A DNA stretch of 64,000 bases from Stratiolaelaps scimitus (Eukaryota; Arthropoda; Arachnida; Mesostigmata; Laelapidae), in contig JABWDB010000009.1 of assembly GCA_019614645.1 (NCBI GenBank), positions 4,631,501 through 4,695,500 of the forward strand, given 5' to 3'. Under the pieces are notes generated by a model. The model was not told the DNA's origin and did not search any database. It saw nothing but the letters and a program-made list of their open reading frames with translations. This document shows, one piece after another, positions 15,735 to 33,023 of the stretch. The translations under genes and the position numbers were made by a program. The number at the start of each line of letters is the position of its first letter. Positions within the stretch are counted from its first letter, which is position 1.

Positions 15735-17068
15735 TCGGAAGTTGCTCTTTTCGAGAAGGTGCGTTACCGGAATAGACTAAGTGTTTCCTTGCGAATTCTG
15801 GCCCTCGTTTCGTTGCCAAGTTCATCAACGAAGTTTCGACATCAACCGCTATCCTTTTCCATTTGTTCTCGATACGAAGTAACTTGCCCAATTTGACGGA
15901 TGCTGCTCCGTGTCAACGACGACGATGATGACGTGGTGTCTGATTGGTGTGGGTGTCACCAGCATTATGCTATTTGTATCCTATCGATTTCACGGCGTCG
16001 CCTGTCATCAGCAATTTCGCTTTGAGACGAGTCGATGCCAACCGCCGACGTACGATCCCCCCCCCCCCCCTTCCTCCACATCTATTCTATGGCGCTGATA
16101 TCATTCACTGCTCCAGCGCATAGCATAATCGCGCTGAGCCTTATGATTCGGGTATCTTCTGTCAACTCTTGGACGGGATCGATCGGTGTAGGTTATTTCG
16201 CCTTTCTCGTTGTCCCTGAATGATGGTCAAGAAAACGCTGTCGCCGTCGAAGTTGCCGTTGTCGCCGAAATCGCACAGTCAGACTGATTATTGGTTGCGA
16301 CTGCTGCTGCTGCAGTCGTTGCTGTATCGAATTCGACCAATGCTATTCATTATTGCCAGCGATCTTGACTAGAGATCTGTTAGCTGTCACTGTCGTTGAC
16401 TCGTTTGTGAATGCTCCTTTAGAAAATAACAAACTAGCGTTGTTCGTTCTTCCTCTTCTTCCAGGTGTTGTTCCCTCAACCTCGTCGCGTTGATTACGAC
16501 CGGTCAAAGGCTGGCTGGCTGGCTGGCTGGCGAGAGCGGCAACAGCCGTTTGTCGTCGTACAGGAGAATGACCGTGCGGTAGTCTAACGATTGTCGGTGA
16601 TTTGTCGCCTCTCCGGCCAACCTGATGATGATGTCACTTGCATTCGATGAGGACTCGCACTACCGTGTCATGAGTGACAACGCAATTTGAGTTTGAGCGA
16701 GCCGTACTGGATAATATCGTATTGTGTTGGTATCTTGAGCTTCACATAATACACGACAGGAACGTCGTGGTATTGCAGAGGCGCAGGGAGCAGGATACTA
16801 GCTATAGACATAAGTCAAATTTAGTTACATATTTGTGACTCTGATATGCGAATTAGTGTGTGTGTGTGTGTTGTGTGAGAATGACCGTACGTATCGGCAT
16901 ATGCCGTCATCAGAGTTGCGGTCTGACTTGAAGCTGGAGCAGCTGTGTCAATGTGGGGAAATCTTAAGTATACAGTTCAGATCGTTTAACGTCCTTCGAT
17001 ATTTCGTCGAGTCCAAACAGTGGTCTAAAGTAGCCAATAGCCAAATGCTATCACAGCAGTGCACCTTA

Positions 17069-17425
17069 CCTTACTTCGCCTACAAATGCAGGCCAAATGG
17101 GCAACTTAACCTTGGTGTCTTTATTTTTAAATAAAGGAGTTAACTTAACTTTCTGTTGCTTTCCGTTTTGAGCAACACTCATTTCGGCTAAGCACACCTG
17201 TACCCGACTAGTGTCCGCTACCGATCTACACAAAAATCCATCATCATGATCTTTGGGTAGCAGAGAGCATGTGACGATCACGCCCGCCTTCATCACAAAC
17301 CTATGTCTTTCACAAAACATCTGTCGTTCACCTTTTGCGCGCACTGCATATTGGCCTGTCAGTGCGGCACCGTAGATTAGCCTTTGCCACGATGCTCTTT
17401 TTAGTACAGAGACCCAGCTCATCAT
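17069..17425 (-). CDS. hypothetical protein, possible first coding exon
   Basis: A minus-strand frame begins with a true ATG at 17425 (G at -3) just downstream of an in-frame stop and runs about 118 codons without low complexity. Its composition is balanced, with KQQKVKLTPLFKNKD near the end and several Cys. It ends in a tandem donor, GTAAGGTAAGG, at 17074-17064; using the second site gives an exon 17070-17425 ending in phase 2. If unspliced, the frame stops at 17066. I do not recognise the protein, and it has no signal peptide or membrane segment. A frame of this length can arise by chance in 64 kb. Confidence 0.25.
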
Positions 17426-19036
17426 TCCCCGACACTACCGAGTAACTGAGAACTAGCTATGTATTATTCTTCATCAATTTTTTATTTGCCATGCCTAGCT
17501 ATCCGGGGGTCCGCTGCGATCGTATTCACCAAGCGATGCATAAATATAATACATATGTTGACTGCATGACATCGTACCGTCTGTGTGTGCTCGCGTCTGT
17601 GTGTGCGCCATCGTCATCCGAGCTGCCGTTACGCGTGTGGCCGTTTTTGATCGCTCGCGGCACTTGTTACAGGCCCGCTCCATGGTTTCACACCCCATTG
17701 CCTGTATAATAGTCTCTCGATTCCTGTCGTTCAGTCCGCCTGTACATCTCTATGTGCCCTGTCTTGGACAGGTTCGAGTGAGGTCGTCCTTCCCCCGTTC
17801 TTTCTTTCGCTGCCCTTCACTAGCTGCCTAACCTGAAACAGAAGCAGAAAACGAAACAGGGAACGAAGACAGCCTCAAGCAACCTATCCTTCTCAGCTGA
17901 CGTTCACCTGACGCAGAGATTTCTCTCAAATCGTGGTCAGCTTATCAGTCAGTTCCGTCACCTTTTATCTTCATGTCTAAATAGCACTTGCCCGACGTCG
18001 CGTCCGACCTGCGGCTGAGGCTGTTGTTGCTTCGTGGTCGTTGTTGTTGTCTACGCCGCCCGCGTCGTTGCTAACCTGTTTGAGTCTCTGTGAGAGTTTT
18101 TTGTGATGTGATTGTTGATGGAGCCTCCATGTTCTTTCGGCTCCTACCCCTCTCGCGTTCTGCTCACGCGGTATCAGCAAAGCCTGTTACGAATTCGGGA
18201 GCATTCACTCCGTCCGATTGATCTCTGCTACTGGGAGGCGGATCCGATCGAATCGGATCGGGACATCAGCAGCAGCAGCGGCGGTGGCGGCCAAGTCACA
18301 ACGCTGTTGCCTAGATTTGCCAGAGCGACCCCACTCATCCGTTTTATCTTTCATTCTGTGTGTTGTCCCTCGCTCGCGACTTCCCCCCGACGGCCATCTC
18401 TCTTGAGGAGGAGTTTAAACGGATGAATGAGTGACATCTCTTCTATTCCATCGCAGGGGGTGGTCGGTGGTCATCGCGCGCGGCGGATCGTTGCTTCAAA
18501 GTGGCAACCGCTCCGAAATGAGCCGCAGAGAAACGGACTGCTCTGCCTGTTGCAATGACACTTGCTGTCGCCGCCGCCGCCGCCAGCCGCTGCTGCCGCC
18601 CGAGGATAAACGGCCAATAGCTGAGCGGGATGAACTACTAGTCGGGCGGTCCCGCCTCGTAAAGCCCTGTCCCGCCAACCGTACCCGCGCCCTGGCTGCA
18701 GGTTCGGCTCAAACTTCAGCAGACGCTTCGCCTCCGTCCTCCTCTTCGTCCTCTTCATCAGCAATAACACTTCGGCATCTTCTACGATACTACACGTCTG
18801 AGATGGCACTTCCACTCGACGAGGGACGAGATGCGAACGTGTTGTTTGCTTGTTCTTCTTGGGGGTTTTCTGTCCGCCTATTTCTCTTCTTTTTTTTGTC
18901 TGTATCGGTTTCTGTGCGTAGGTGTATGTGTGTGTGTGTGTGTGTGTTTATATGTGTGTATGTGTGTGCAACGGCTTCTCGTGGCGCCTCTCTGGTGTAT
19001 CGCTGCCGTTGCTTTCACCGTTGCGGCCACAGAGCC

Positions 19037-19037
<1 letters not shown>

Positions 19038-19090
<53 letters not shown>

Positions 19091-19111
19091 GCAGCAGCAG
19101 CAGCAGCAGCA
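19038..19111. repeat. compound (CGG)n(AGC)n repeat
   Basis: About sixteen CGG units are followed by about eight AGC units without interruption. All frames are open through it, giving polyAla, polyGly, polyArg, polySer or polyGln. The flanks show no clear exon. Confidence 0.95.
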
Positions 19112-19450
19112 GGCGGGGTTGTCGCTGCCACCGGTCATTTTTGCGTCTAACTGTTGCTCGTCCCCCCGTCCGGTCGGTTCGTTTGTCCGCGTTCTTGTTG
19201 CTGCTCATACCTGCCGTTCTGCCTAACCATCCCATTGCCCGCCACCGCCTCGGCGGACTGCGAGCGACTCGTGTACCGGCTCGCGTTGTACCGCTTCACA
19301 TCACATCGCCATCAGGTCATCGCATCACACTACTAACGCGACTCGGAGAAAAGTTGATCAAGCGATAAATTGTACCACTTGTGTCTAGCAATGTGTCGAA
19401 GTTGATGTGGATATCGTCGTTCTGGTCGATGTCGTTGTTACGACTCCTGC

Positions 19451-19485
<35 letters not shown>

Positions 19486-19920
19486 GCATCACCACCACCA
19501 GCACCACTACGGCTGCCTGACCGATGTTGATTTGCTCGTTGCTGGTGCGCTTGTGTGTAAATGTGAAATATTATTTCATCTTGGCGACTCAACGAGGATA
19601 CGCGGCAGGATGAGAAGACGCGCGGATGAGGAGATACGCCAAGAGACAGAGAGAGAGAGAGAGAGCGAGCGCGAGCGGGCAAGCCACCAAGCGCGCGAGC
19701 GACTCTGAAGACCACGATCCGAAGGACAGCAGATCTATTTCTGCTTTCCGCTCAAAATGGCTGTGTCATCAAAATGCCAAGCGAGCAGCTGAAATGCCAA
19801 GGCGGTCTGCGGGTGGCGACGGTGGCGGCGGCCGGGAGCAGTGAGCAACGTAGACGAGCGCTGAGAGGAGAGCCGAGTCCAGGCAGTCGACATTGACAAC
19901 GACACCTGAATGCACCGAAC

Positions 19921-19962
<42 letters not shown>

Positions 19963-20781
19963 ACCGAAAATTGGACCACCCACTACATGGCGCGCAAGAC
20001 ACGTTCGGTTCGTCAGCGTGTAGCGTGGAGCTGACTGCGCCGAGCTGAGCCGCAGTGCATCTGCACCGGAGGCCAGATCGAGTAAACTTGAAGGACACGG
20101 CTATTGCAGATGAAGACAGCGAGGGTAGCGAGTCAGGATAGTAAGCCAAGCGGGAAAGATGGAGGAAGAGAACAGAGGGGAATCAAAACGCATGATGGAA
20201 GAACGATGTGTGGGGAGGGGAGAGACCATGCAGGCGATTATGCCTCCGTTACTTACCTCAGCATGTGAGCAACCGGACGCCGATTTGGACCGCCTCGTTC
20301 GCAGCCTCGCTCGCCACCTGATTAAACGGGAGTCGGCGAACGCTACGAGAGGGAGTTGTTTCAGCTTTTGAGGAGTCAAATGCTATCTCTGGGGGATCCT
20401 CATTGTCAAATGTTTAGACGTGTCAAGGAGCTGATCCGTCATCCTAAAACGGCGTTGCCTTAGAAAGTAGCCGAATCGGAGGACCCACGGGGTGAACACG
20501 AGCTGAAGACGAGAGCTGGTAACTACGCTACGGCTTGCATCGCCAATCGAGAAGACCATGTGGAGGTCTTTCATATATATATATATATATATATATATGT
20601 ATCATCAGTATGACATTACGCGCATGAAACAGCCATGCAGATTATCATCACCGGGAAAACGACATTGCTCACCGCTCGTATATTATGTTCGAGCCCAGTT
20701 GGTCTCGTCTCCAAGAGCGGCATGTGTTCGCCGCAGCCCGAAGATTACAGGGGGAGAACAGCTCTGAAAGAGAATTTGTAG

Positions 20782-21006
20782 AAAAAATTGTATTATTCAT
20801 ATCGAAAGGCAGTAGCAGTTACCAAAAACCGGTTTAACGATCGATTTTCTGAACCGCTTTCCAACGAATCACAAAACAATTGTTATGAATCCGCTGAACT
20901 TCAGAGAGGTTTCCAGAGATGGGCGACCAAGTTTAACAGTTTCTGTGGCGAAGAGAGCAATGTGTATTTTGAAACGAGAAAAAAAATACAAAAAGCAGAT
21001 GGCTAG
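20782..21006 (+). CDS. possible terminal exon, unknown protein
   Basis: After an acceptor-like GAATTTGTAG, a 75-codon frame reads a charged, non-repetitive peptide including KNRFNDRFSEPLSNES and FQRWATKFNSFCGEE, then stops at TAG. Low Cys and Ser and the absence of repeats make it more protein-like than most frames nearby. I do not recognise it. Frames of this length are common by chance, so this is only a candidate. Confidence 0.15.
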   Translation, partial: KKLYYSYRKAVAVTKNRFNDRFSEPLSNESQNNCYESAELQRGFQRWATKFNSFCGEESNVYFETRKKIQKADG

Positions 21007-21247
21007 AAGATGAGCGCTGCTTGAAGTTTCTGCTTGAAATTTCTGAACTCCGTGATCTTAACGTGTTAAGTATGGTGGCCTCTGGGGTACTTTTTGTGGA
21101 TTTTTTTGCTAGTATTTTTGTCGTTCAGCATACATATAGTACTATGAATAGGCTTTAGAGGGACACATTGCGGGAAGGATTAGCTTGAGAATCGTCACAC
21201 TATGCTTAGTCTCTCATGTGGTTGGGTTACCTTCTAAACTCTCTGTA

Positions 21248-21248
<1 letters not shown>

Positions 21249-21295
<47 letters not shown>

Positions 21296-21330
21296 CTATA
21301 TATATATTATATACCATATATTATACTTTT
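21249..21330. repeat. (TA)n tract with degenerate continuation
   Basis: About 42 bases of perfect alternating TA at 21249-21290 continue as interrupted TA-rich sequence to about 21330. Confidence 0.95.
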
Positions 21331-22176
21331 TTATTAATAAAGAAACTCTTTACAGCTAAAAATACCCAATATTCCAATTTGATTTTGAGGTCAACCCGCC
21401 TCTCGTACGTGGGCAACACGAGGTTCTGAGTCCCCTCCGAATTCGTCAATTCCGTGAGTCCAGTTTTAAACGACCCTTTGCTCCACACATCTTCGCCATT
21501 ACGATTAGCATTAGTATTATGGTCGACCATTGTATCACCGAGTAGATAGATCTCAAGTAGCCACAGGCCCGTAGTGTCGGCTGCCTGTTTAAGGGTGACC
21601 AGCACTTGTGTGCAGACAACGCCGACCAGAACAGAGTGAACAGGATCAAGCCGGGAAAAACGTACCTCGTCAGTGAAGACCCCAGATAGTCAAAACGAGT
21701 GTGTGATCCCCTCTCAATCAAAAGTTACTATTCTTTGTTCTTTTGCTTTTCTATGTACAAATCAAACTAGGCTGCTTGGATGGCGGTTGTTATTTCCTGA
21801 CGAACTCATTGAGCAATCGAAGTGGCAATGTATCTATCTGCAAGTGTACGTAGAAAGGTTTTACTGTTATTTTTTTTAATACATTTTTTTTTATTTGATT
21901 CAATTAGTTCTGTATTGATTTCCGCCCATAGAGAGCTTCTTACTTTTGGAAGCACGTCGAAGAGGGGCCGTTTCGCCAGACTGTTATGGTAAGCAGTCGC
22001 GTTACGCGTTATCGCCCAGGGGCCATCTATAGTCTGAAGTAGCTTTAATTTTCTTTGGATCGGCAAACACTTTCGGAAGAAAATGTTTTTGTCCCCTTGA
22101 CATTTCTCGGTCGTATTCACAGATGACGCTAGCCATGGCTTATCGTAGTTTCCTTGGTGAATTCGAGGGATACTCA

Positions 22177-22180
<4 letters not shown>

Positions 22181-22258
<78 letters not shown>
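22181..22258. repeat. (TA)n tract, about 78 bp
   Basis: A near-perfect alternating TA tract. Frames crossing it on both strands read Tyr-Ile repeats and are artefacts. Confidence 0.97.
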
Positions 22259-26991
<4,733 letters not shown>

Positions 26992-28141
26992 TACGTATTT
27001 TGCACTTAGACCAACTGGCGTACTGACAGGCACACACTGCAGTCGTCGTGTGCACGCTGCTGGGCAATAAGCGGTGGGACAGAATCATCTCGGCGGCAAC
27101 GGCAACTGTGGCCGAAGACGGGCGGCGCAGAGAGGAGAGCCATTTTGATGCGGGAAATTTTGACGGCAGCAAGAGCAGTAGTAGAAGTAGTAGCCTCGTC
27201 GTCGACGACGTCGTCGGCGGCGGCGATTTCTGCATGACGAAACTGCACGCGATCAGCTCGTCCGATCGGCGGTTCCGCAGCGATCGCTGCGGCGCGTCCA
27301 TGCGATCGTAAGCAGGGAAGATGTCCGAGGAGGAGTCTATCACCCCCTGCATCTCCACCCCACCCCCCCCCCCCCCTTCATCCGACAGATACTTCATCGT
27401 CTCATCATAGCAGCAGGATCAAAAGAGCCCTAGAGGAACCGCAAACTAGCCAGCCGGCGGTGCCGCAAGTCCTGGAGACACTGCACCAGTTGGGCCTGGC
27501 TGCAATACCAGCAGCAGTAGCAAATGCATTAAAATTGCTATGCCAGCCGTGGCAGCAGCAGCGTAAAGGTGATGCTGATCCAGAAACTCGGGGCGCTGCC
27601 GGACAAAAAAATAAGTACAAAGACAAACCACGAACTTCACTCACATCACGAAGGAAGAAAACGCCCAACGTCACCTGATTACACAGGGTCCATATAAATA
27701 GCAGCGTTCGAGCGGCCGCCGGCAGCCGATCGTCGTCGTCGTCGTTGTTTCTATTTGTTGCGAACGTCACCTGTAACAACGGCGTCTACGAGAAATGGAT
27801 TTTGCAATATTAATGCCTATAAAATGCTACAATTTACCCTCGGAGTGTATGCGCATGTCCGTATCTATGTGTTTTTGTACGTGTGTATGTGTGTGTGTGT
27901 GTGTTTGTTTGTGAGATCGTGTGGATCGCTTTGAGAGCTCAGACAAGATCACTTGAAACAATTGCATACTGGACCATTTGATCGATATGTGACCGCTCAG
28001 CGTGAGCACGTCCACTCAATGGATCCGGAATATTCGCAGATATACCGGGGCGTGTTCTTTCGCAGTCCGTAATGGAGACTCCAAATCTGAGATGTACAAG
28101 CAGACGATAATAGTTGAAGATACTATTACTTGTGTCATGAA

Positions 28142-28199
28142 GTATTTTGGGATATGGTATCCATCTTGGTCCATGGATGGATACCATATCCCAATATAC
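28142..28199. repeat. 24-bp inverted repeat, 10-nt loop
   Basis: Arms 28147-28165 and 28176-28194 are perfect 19-bp reverse complements around a 10-base loop. After one mismatch (28146/28195) four more pairs extend the stem to 28142-28199. There is no low complexity in the arms. It may be a structured RNA hairpin, the tips of a small inverted-repeat element, or a local fold-back duplication. Confidence 0.9.
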
Positions 28200-31088
28200 A
28201 TACTTATCTTTTCGGAAGCTCGAGCAGAACTACGGAGGACGTACTATCAGAGAGGCACTACCTAGATTCTTTGATTCTGTTAGACCTTGCGACGATGATC
28301 GGCAATGGCGGGTGTGGGAATATCTTCAATATTTTGGCAAAACATAGTTGTCAATGGCCGTTATCGTATCTAATATTAGGGACAATTCATACATCCAGCC
28401 ATGACGTAGTATGTGAACGTTTTCTCTCTTTGCAATGTTCCATATCCTCTCGATGGTTGGCTTCTATTCGCAGGGTTGGATATATTAAAGTATAATCGTA
28501 TATACATATATATATATATGTGTGGAATTCCGTTTCGGAGGACCGACACGTCATGCCTTATTGACAATGGCCTTGAAAATGAGAGCGTAAATCACCAATA
28601 GTAGTATTGTAACAGTAAGAGGGTAGAGGGTAACAATTAGTAAATGACAACACATAATGCCTTTCATAGCAACGAATGAAATGGAATCAATTAGGGGGCA
28701 TGATTTCATCGATGTGAATCACACCTCCTCACGTTGGCTGGTGACACCAAACGCGCAAGCATTCTTCCTTATCACTTCTAAGCGTCAACAAGATGAAGAC
28801 AAACGTAGTGGTATTTTTTTTTAATTCAGTGAGGGATCATTTCCTAGGTTTACATGACTCATTGTTCACCTTCACAGAATAACAAGCAGATACGTTTTGA
28901 ATTGACCATTTGCTAATAAGGTGAACTGAATTCGCGCCATATCGTTGAGATTGCAGTAAGCCGATCGAAACACGATATATGCATATATATATATAAATAT
29001 ATATATATCCGCAGTTCCGTTCCCGAGGCAGTCACAGGGCATTTAGTCCGAGACATCGAATGATTGTGTACGCTGACGAGCAATACGTGGGACGCAGAAA
29101 ATCCCTGCTGTTGCTACTGCATTAGGAACGTGTTGTTGATCGCTGAACGAACGACATTGTTTGGGAGTAGATCTTCATTATGACTTTGTCACCTGCCGCT
29201 TCATAGATCATCAGCACCAAAATCACCCTATACAGGCGTTTACAATGGCTGGCAAGCGAGCTCGCGCGCATGACGGCATCGAACGTGACTCAATAGGCCA
29301 ATTAGCCAACACACACCCGTACACGTCTGGCACAAGCTAAATGCTCTATTTCTATTGATCCTCGTGCCTTATAGATTCGCTTCGGCCAGTCTCATTGTGT
29401 TATACTATCTGCCCATAGTGAACAGCTTAGTCAATTTATTTCGAACGTGTCAGCCAAGTCACTAAACGCTGACGGTGGGCGCAGAATAAAATGATAGAGT
29501 CAATGGCTTTCATAAAACATATTTATCGCCTAATAGTATTGTTTCGCCTGTTCACCTAATCGTACGATTGCCTCAGTGCCGAATTGGATGTAGAACTAGT
29601 GCGGACAGAGGGGGCAGCTGGCAGCTGAAGTGGCCACACCACTGTTTGTGCCTTGGTGAAATATACACCATGGCACGGTGCGTTCAAGCTACTTGGCTCT
29701 TCGGCAACAAGGATATTCGAGCTCGGTCGCGGTAAAAGGGCAAATGTATGCACACATTTTGATTTTGGTCCTATTTGATTAGTTTGGAGAATTCGAGTAT
29801 CGGTAGACAATGCTCGCTAATTAACTAATTCCGGAGAAACTCGGCAGCTGGAACACCATGCTCAATGACCGACGGCTTTAGAGACTACAAGTGTAAAGCT
29901 TCCAGAACAGTGGGCGGATAATCAAATACAATCACGTTGCAAAAAACACTCTTTGCTTACGCATGTATGTGCTTAGCAAAGAAAACGTGATAACAAAATA
30001 AAAGATGTGAACTTCGGCGTAATTGTAGCTAAACATCCGATGTTTGTTATAGGACGCAGCCCAAACAACTAATGGTAGCAGAGCGGTGGTAGAAGCCATC
30101 GTTGGTATCATGCACTCGTCATAATTGCGCATACTGAGCTTTTTTTATCTCTTAAATGAGCAGCTTTGATTAGGCACTAATGCCACTCAATTGTACTACT
30201 CATTTTGCACTACTACTCTTATGACGCCCAGGTTAAGTTAAGACTCCTGCACACTGGTCAATAGCCATAATTCGCATCATCCATCTGTGTATCTATCTAC
30301 CTGTTCTGTTGTGTCTCGCGACCGTCTATCGGATTGTCGGCACTACGCCAGCTGACGCTGTGTTTATCGATGATATAGCAGCAACAAGTCAAATTATTAT
30401 TATCATCATCGTATGGTCTTGTAATCGACGAGCAGTTAGATGCCTTCAATGGCCCCTCTCTCTCTCTGTCTCTCTCTCTCTCTCACCCAGTCACCAGTAC
30501 TCACTTCATTTCTGAAACATCAGCAGCACCAACAGCAGCAGCAGCAATCAAAAAGGAAGACAAAGTCTCCAAAGAAGATGAGGAGGACGCAGGAGCGTTG
30601 CTTCTGTCGCTGCTTCAGCAGCGTTTCTGCCGAAGAGGACGAAGTAAATAAAAGAGCTGGTGGTGCTCCGCAGAAGCGCGCGCGACCATCGCGGACAGGC
30701 CCCGTCTCGTCCGCAGGCGGCGACTGCAGACGGCCGCCGACGAGGAGTTTGTTGTCTCGGAAAAAAGTAAGCACCGATCGACCACGACAACAGCCTCGTT
30801 CGCCCTTCGTCGCTCCCGCATGTCTCTCTCTCTCTCTCTTTTTGTATGTGTGTGTATGGTTGAATGTCGGATTGGATGCTGGCTCTTTGCCGCTGCGCGC
30901 CGGTTGCAGCCGGCGTCGTTGTTGTCGCCGGTCGCAACTCGATAGAAAAAAATGAGAGCAAATTTGTTGGCAAATGATTTAGAAGCGTTTGTGTTTTGTC
31001 TTTCCTGCCTCCGGGGCCCTGCTTCGCCGGGCCGTCAGCGAGGGAACAGCGTTACGAACAAGAAAAAGGTGCCCGCGCGGGGTGCTAA

Positions 31089-31114
31089 ACACACACACAC
31101 ACACACTCATATAT

Positions 31115-31150
<36 letters not shown>
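31089..31150. repeat. (CA)n-(TA)n compound repeat
   Basis: A CA tract of about 18 bases is followed by about 40 bases of TA with one phase slip. It is a simple-sequence repeat. Confidence 0.95.
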
Positions 31151-32341
31151 GATGTAGCGGACGCATATAGAAAGCGAGCGGTCTCCATCATTGGTAGACA
31201 AATGCATCAGGCAGAACGGTGGGCGCTTGCCGGCTCGGTCGACTGGTGCGGTACCAGTCATTGGTGGGTACCAGGGTGAGCGAGGGCTATCAGCCTCCGG
31301 AGAAGCAAGCCGTCAGGCCGCCATCGAGGCTGCTGCTGCTGCTGCGACCACGCGCGCGCCCGCTGACGACGCGCTCTGATACGAGCATTGCACCCAATGT
31401 AAAGCGGCGAAGCGACCGGCCCCGGCAGCAGCAGCAGAGAAAGAGAGATAGCGATAAGACGTTTAGGGCAATATCGGAAAATGAGTGGGTAAATAAGAGG
31501 AGGAGGGGGGGGGAGAGGAGAACACGACGAAATCATCCGCAAATAAAAGAAAATGATGGCCGCCGCCGCTCCGCCGCCGCCACCGCCGCCGCCGGCTGAG
31601 CGTTACCAGCATCAGCAGCACACAGCCGGCGTAAGGTAACAACCAGCGGAGAAGACGAAGAGGAAAAAGGAACGAATGAAAGGCTATTGAAGATGATGAT
31701 GATGATGAAGAAGAAAGGCACCACCACCGCCAACAACAACAACAACAACGACAATAACAACAACAACAACAACAGGAAATCAGGCAAACAAAGTACACCC
31801 AGCAGAAGAAAAGGACCGAGAGGTACTATACATAAATACAACAGGGCTATTTATTTAATATAAATTACTTCGCCATGGCTGCCGCCGCCGCCGCCACCGC
31901 CGCCGCCGCTGCTGCTGCCACCACCGATGGGTGAATGGGTCGTTGAATGCACGCCTCTGAAGACTATCGGCGACAGCGACGGCAACAACAAGATATTTAT
32001 ATGTAGTTAGCTTTTATTTCTATGCCCATTTCTTTATTCGGGCTCTCGTTTAGTGTTATTGCTGTTTGGTGGTTACTCTCTCTCTCTCTCTCTCTATCTC
32101 GCTCCCTTCCCCCCATCGGGGGAGCGGGGGGTAGATTCGCTCCTTTTGGCCACTTTGCTCTAGCTTTTTCACCAGTGTCCGTGTGTTCGTTTTTGACTTC
32201 GTCGGACTTTCTGCGCGCGGGACTTCGTCTGTTGCCGCTGCGGCGGCGGCGACAGCGGCAGCAGCAGCAGCCACTGCGGCGGCGGCTGTTGCTGCTGTTG
32301 CTGAGCCACGAACGCGGCAACGCGAATCGCCGAAGCCTCGA

Positions 32342-32640
32342 ATGGCCGGCCGACGTCGGTGGCTGATCTTCATCCTCTCGCTGGTTGTCGTCATCGCCGA
32401 CATGAGCCAGGCGTCCAATGAGCTAGGCGGTGATTTTTTATTCTGCAGCCTCGGCGGCGGCGCCGCCGCCAGTGGTTGCTGTTGTCGTGTGTCTGTGATA
32501 GACGTCGCAGTCGTCCTGCCGGTGGAAGCGATGCCGCCGCCGCAGCTGCCATTGCTGCTGCTGTTCGTGGCCGCACGCGGTTCTCGTGAGCCGAGTTGCC
32601 ACTCGCGTAATTTTGCCTATTCCGTGGTGTCTATGTGTCC
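32342..32640 (+). CDS. signal-peptide exon of unknown secreted or membrane protein
   Basis: An ATG at 32342 (G at +4) opens a textbook signal peptide: basic MAGRRR, hydrophobic WLIFILSLVVVIA, and a likely cleavage site after SQA near residue 24. The frame stays open to a perfect donor, CC|GTGAGT at 32640/32641, ending in phase 2. The next plausible exon (33024-33182) has an acceptor in matching phase. The middle of the exon is Gly/Ala/Cys-rich and has a second hydrophobic run (LPLLLLFVAA), so this part may be intronic if the alternative donor GTGATT near 32434 is used, but that donor would put the next exon out of frame. The protein family is not recognised. Confidence 0.4.
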
Positions 32641-33023
32641 GTGAGTGCACGTGTGTTCTCGCGAGAGAAAGAGAGAGAGAGAGAGAAGGGGTGGAGAGGT
32701 GAACAGGTCCGTCTCCAGCTCAGCGTTCGTTCCTCCGTCTGCTCCACGATACGGCTGCCGATCTATCTAGCCATATCTATGTATGTATGTTTGTCTGTCG
32801 ATGTGCATTCGTCGTTGGACGGCCCCGGTTCGATTTTCCGCGCGTTCGCCGCTGTCGCCGCTGCCGTCGATCGTTGGTAACATCCATACCATGATTTGTT
32901 CATTCGTCCAATTTCGTCGCTAATTCGTGTCGGACAACGTATTCGGTGGAACACACCAGACACTCACAGATCGACACACACATACACACGCACGAACGCA
33001 CACACACACACACTCGTCAGCAG
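32641..33023 (+). other. candidate intron
   Basis: A 383-nt GT-AG interval joins the signal-peptide exon to the next open exon in phase. It begins GTGAGT and ends with (CA)n followed by GTCAGCAG, so the pyrimidine tract is poor. It also contains GA repeats near 32667-32685. Confidence 0.3.

Larger units (their letters stand above)
11577..17065. other. non-coding stretch, repeats and one hairpin
   Basis: I see no firm gene. Repeats include (TA)n at 14476-14507 followed by (AG)n to about 14522, (TA)n at 15699-15731, a 14-base C run at 16057-16070 and a (CTGG)5 run at 16511-16531. Between 12.85 and 13.4 kb several frames on both strands are open at once, which fits CpG-rich composition rather than one clear exon. 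Confidence 0.5.
17426..22180. other. non-coding stretch with dense repeats
   Basis: No gene is firm. The stretch contains a (GT)n tract near 18920-18970, the CGG/AGC block at 19038-19111, a CCG-rich run near 19447-19482, (GA)n at about 19921-19960, and (TA)n at 20572-20598 and 21249-21290. The 239-codon plus-strand frame at 18431-19150 runs through the GT and CGG/AGC repeats and is largely low complexity. A good acceptor-like site (pyrimidines ending CATCGCAG) lies near 18455 but leads into no recognisable protein. Confidence 0.5.

Noticed and set aside
18431..19150. 239-codon plus-strand frame
   Set aside because: Its last third is polyAla/Cys-Val from GT and CGG/AGC repeats, and the first part is Arg/Ser-rich without a recognisable domain.
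21321..21721. Minus-strand frame beginning GVFTDEVRFSRLD, resembling the FSDES motif of Tc1/mariner transposases
   Set aside because: Only about eight residues match; the following Trp, Gly and DNA-transposase motifs are absent and an overlapping frame is also open.
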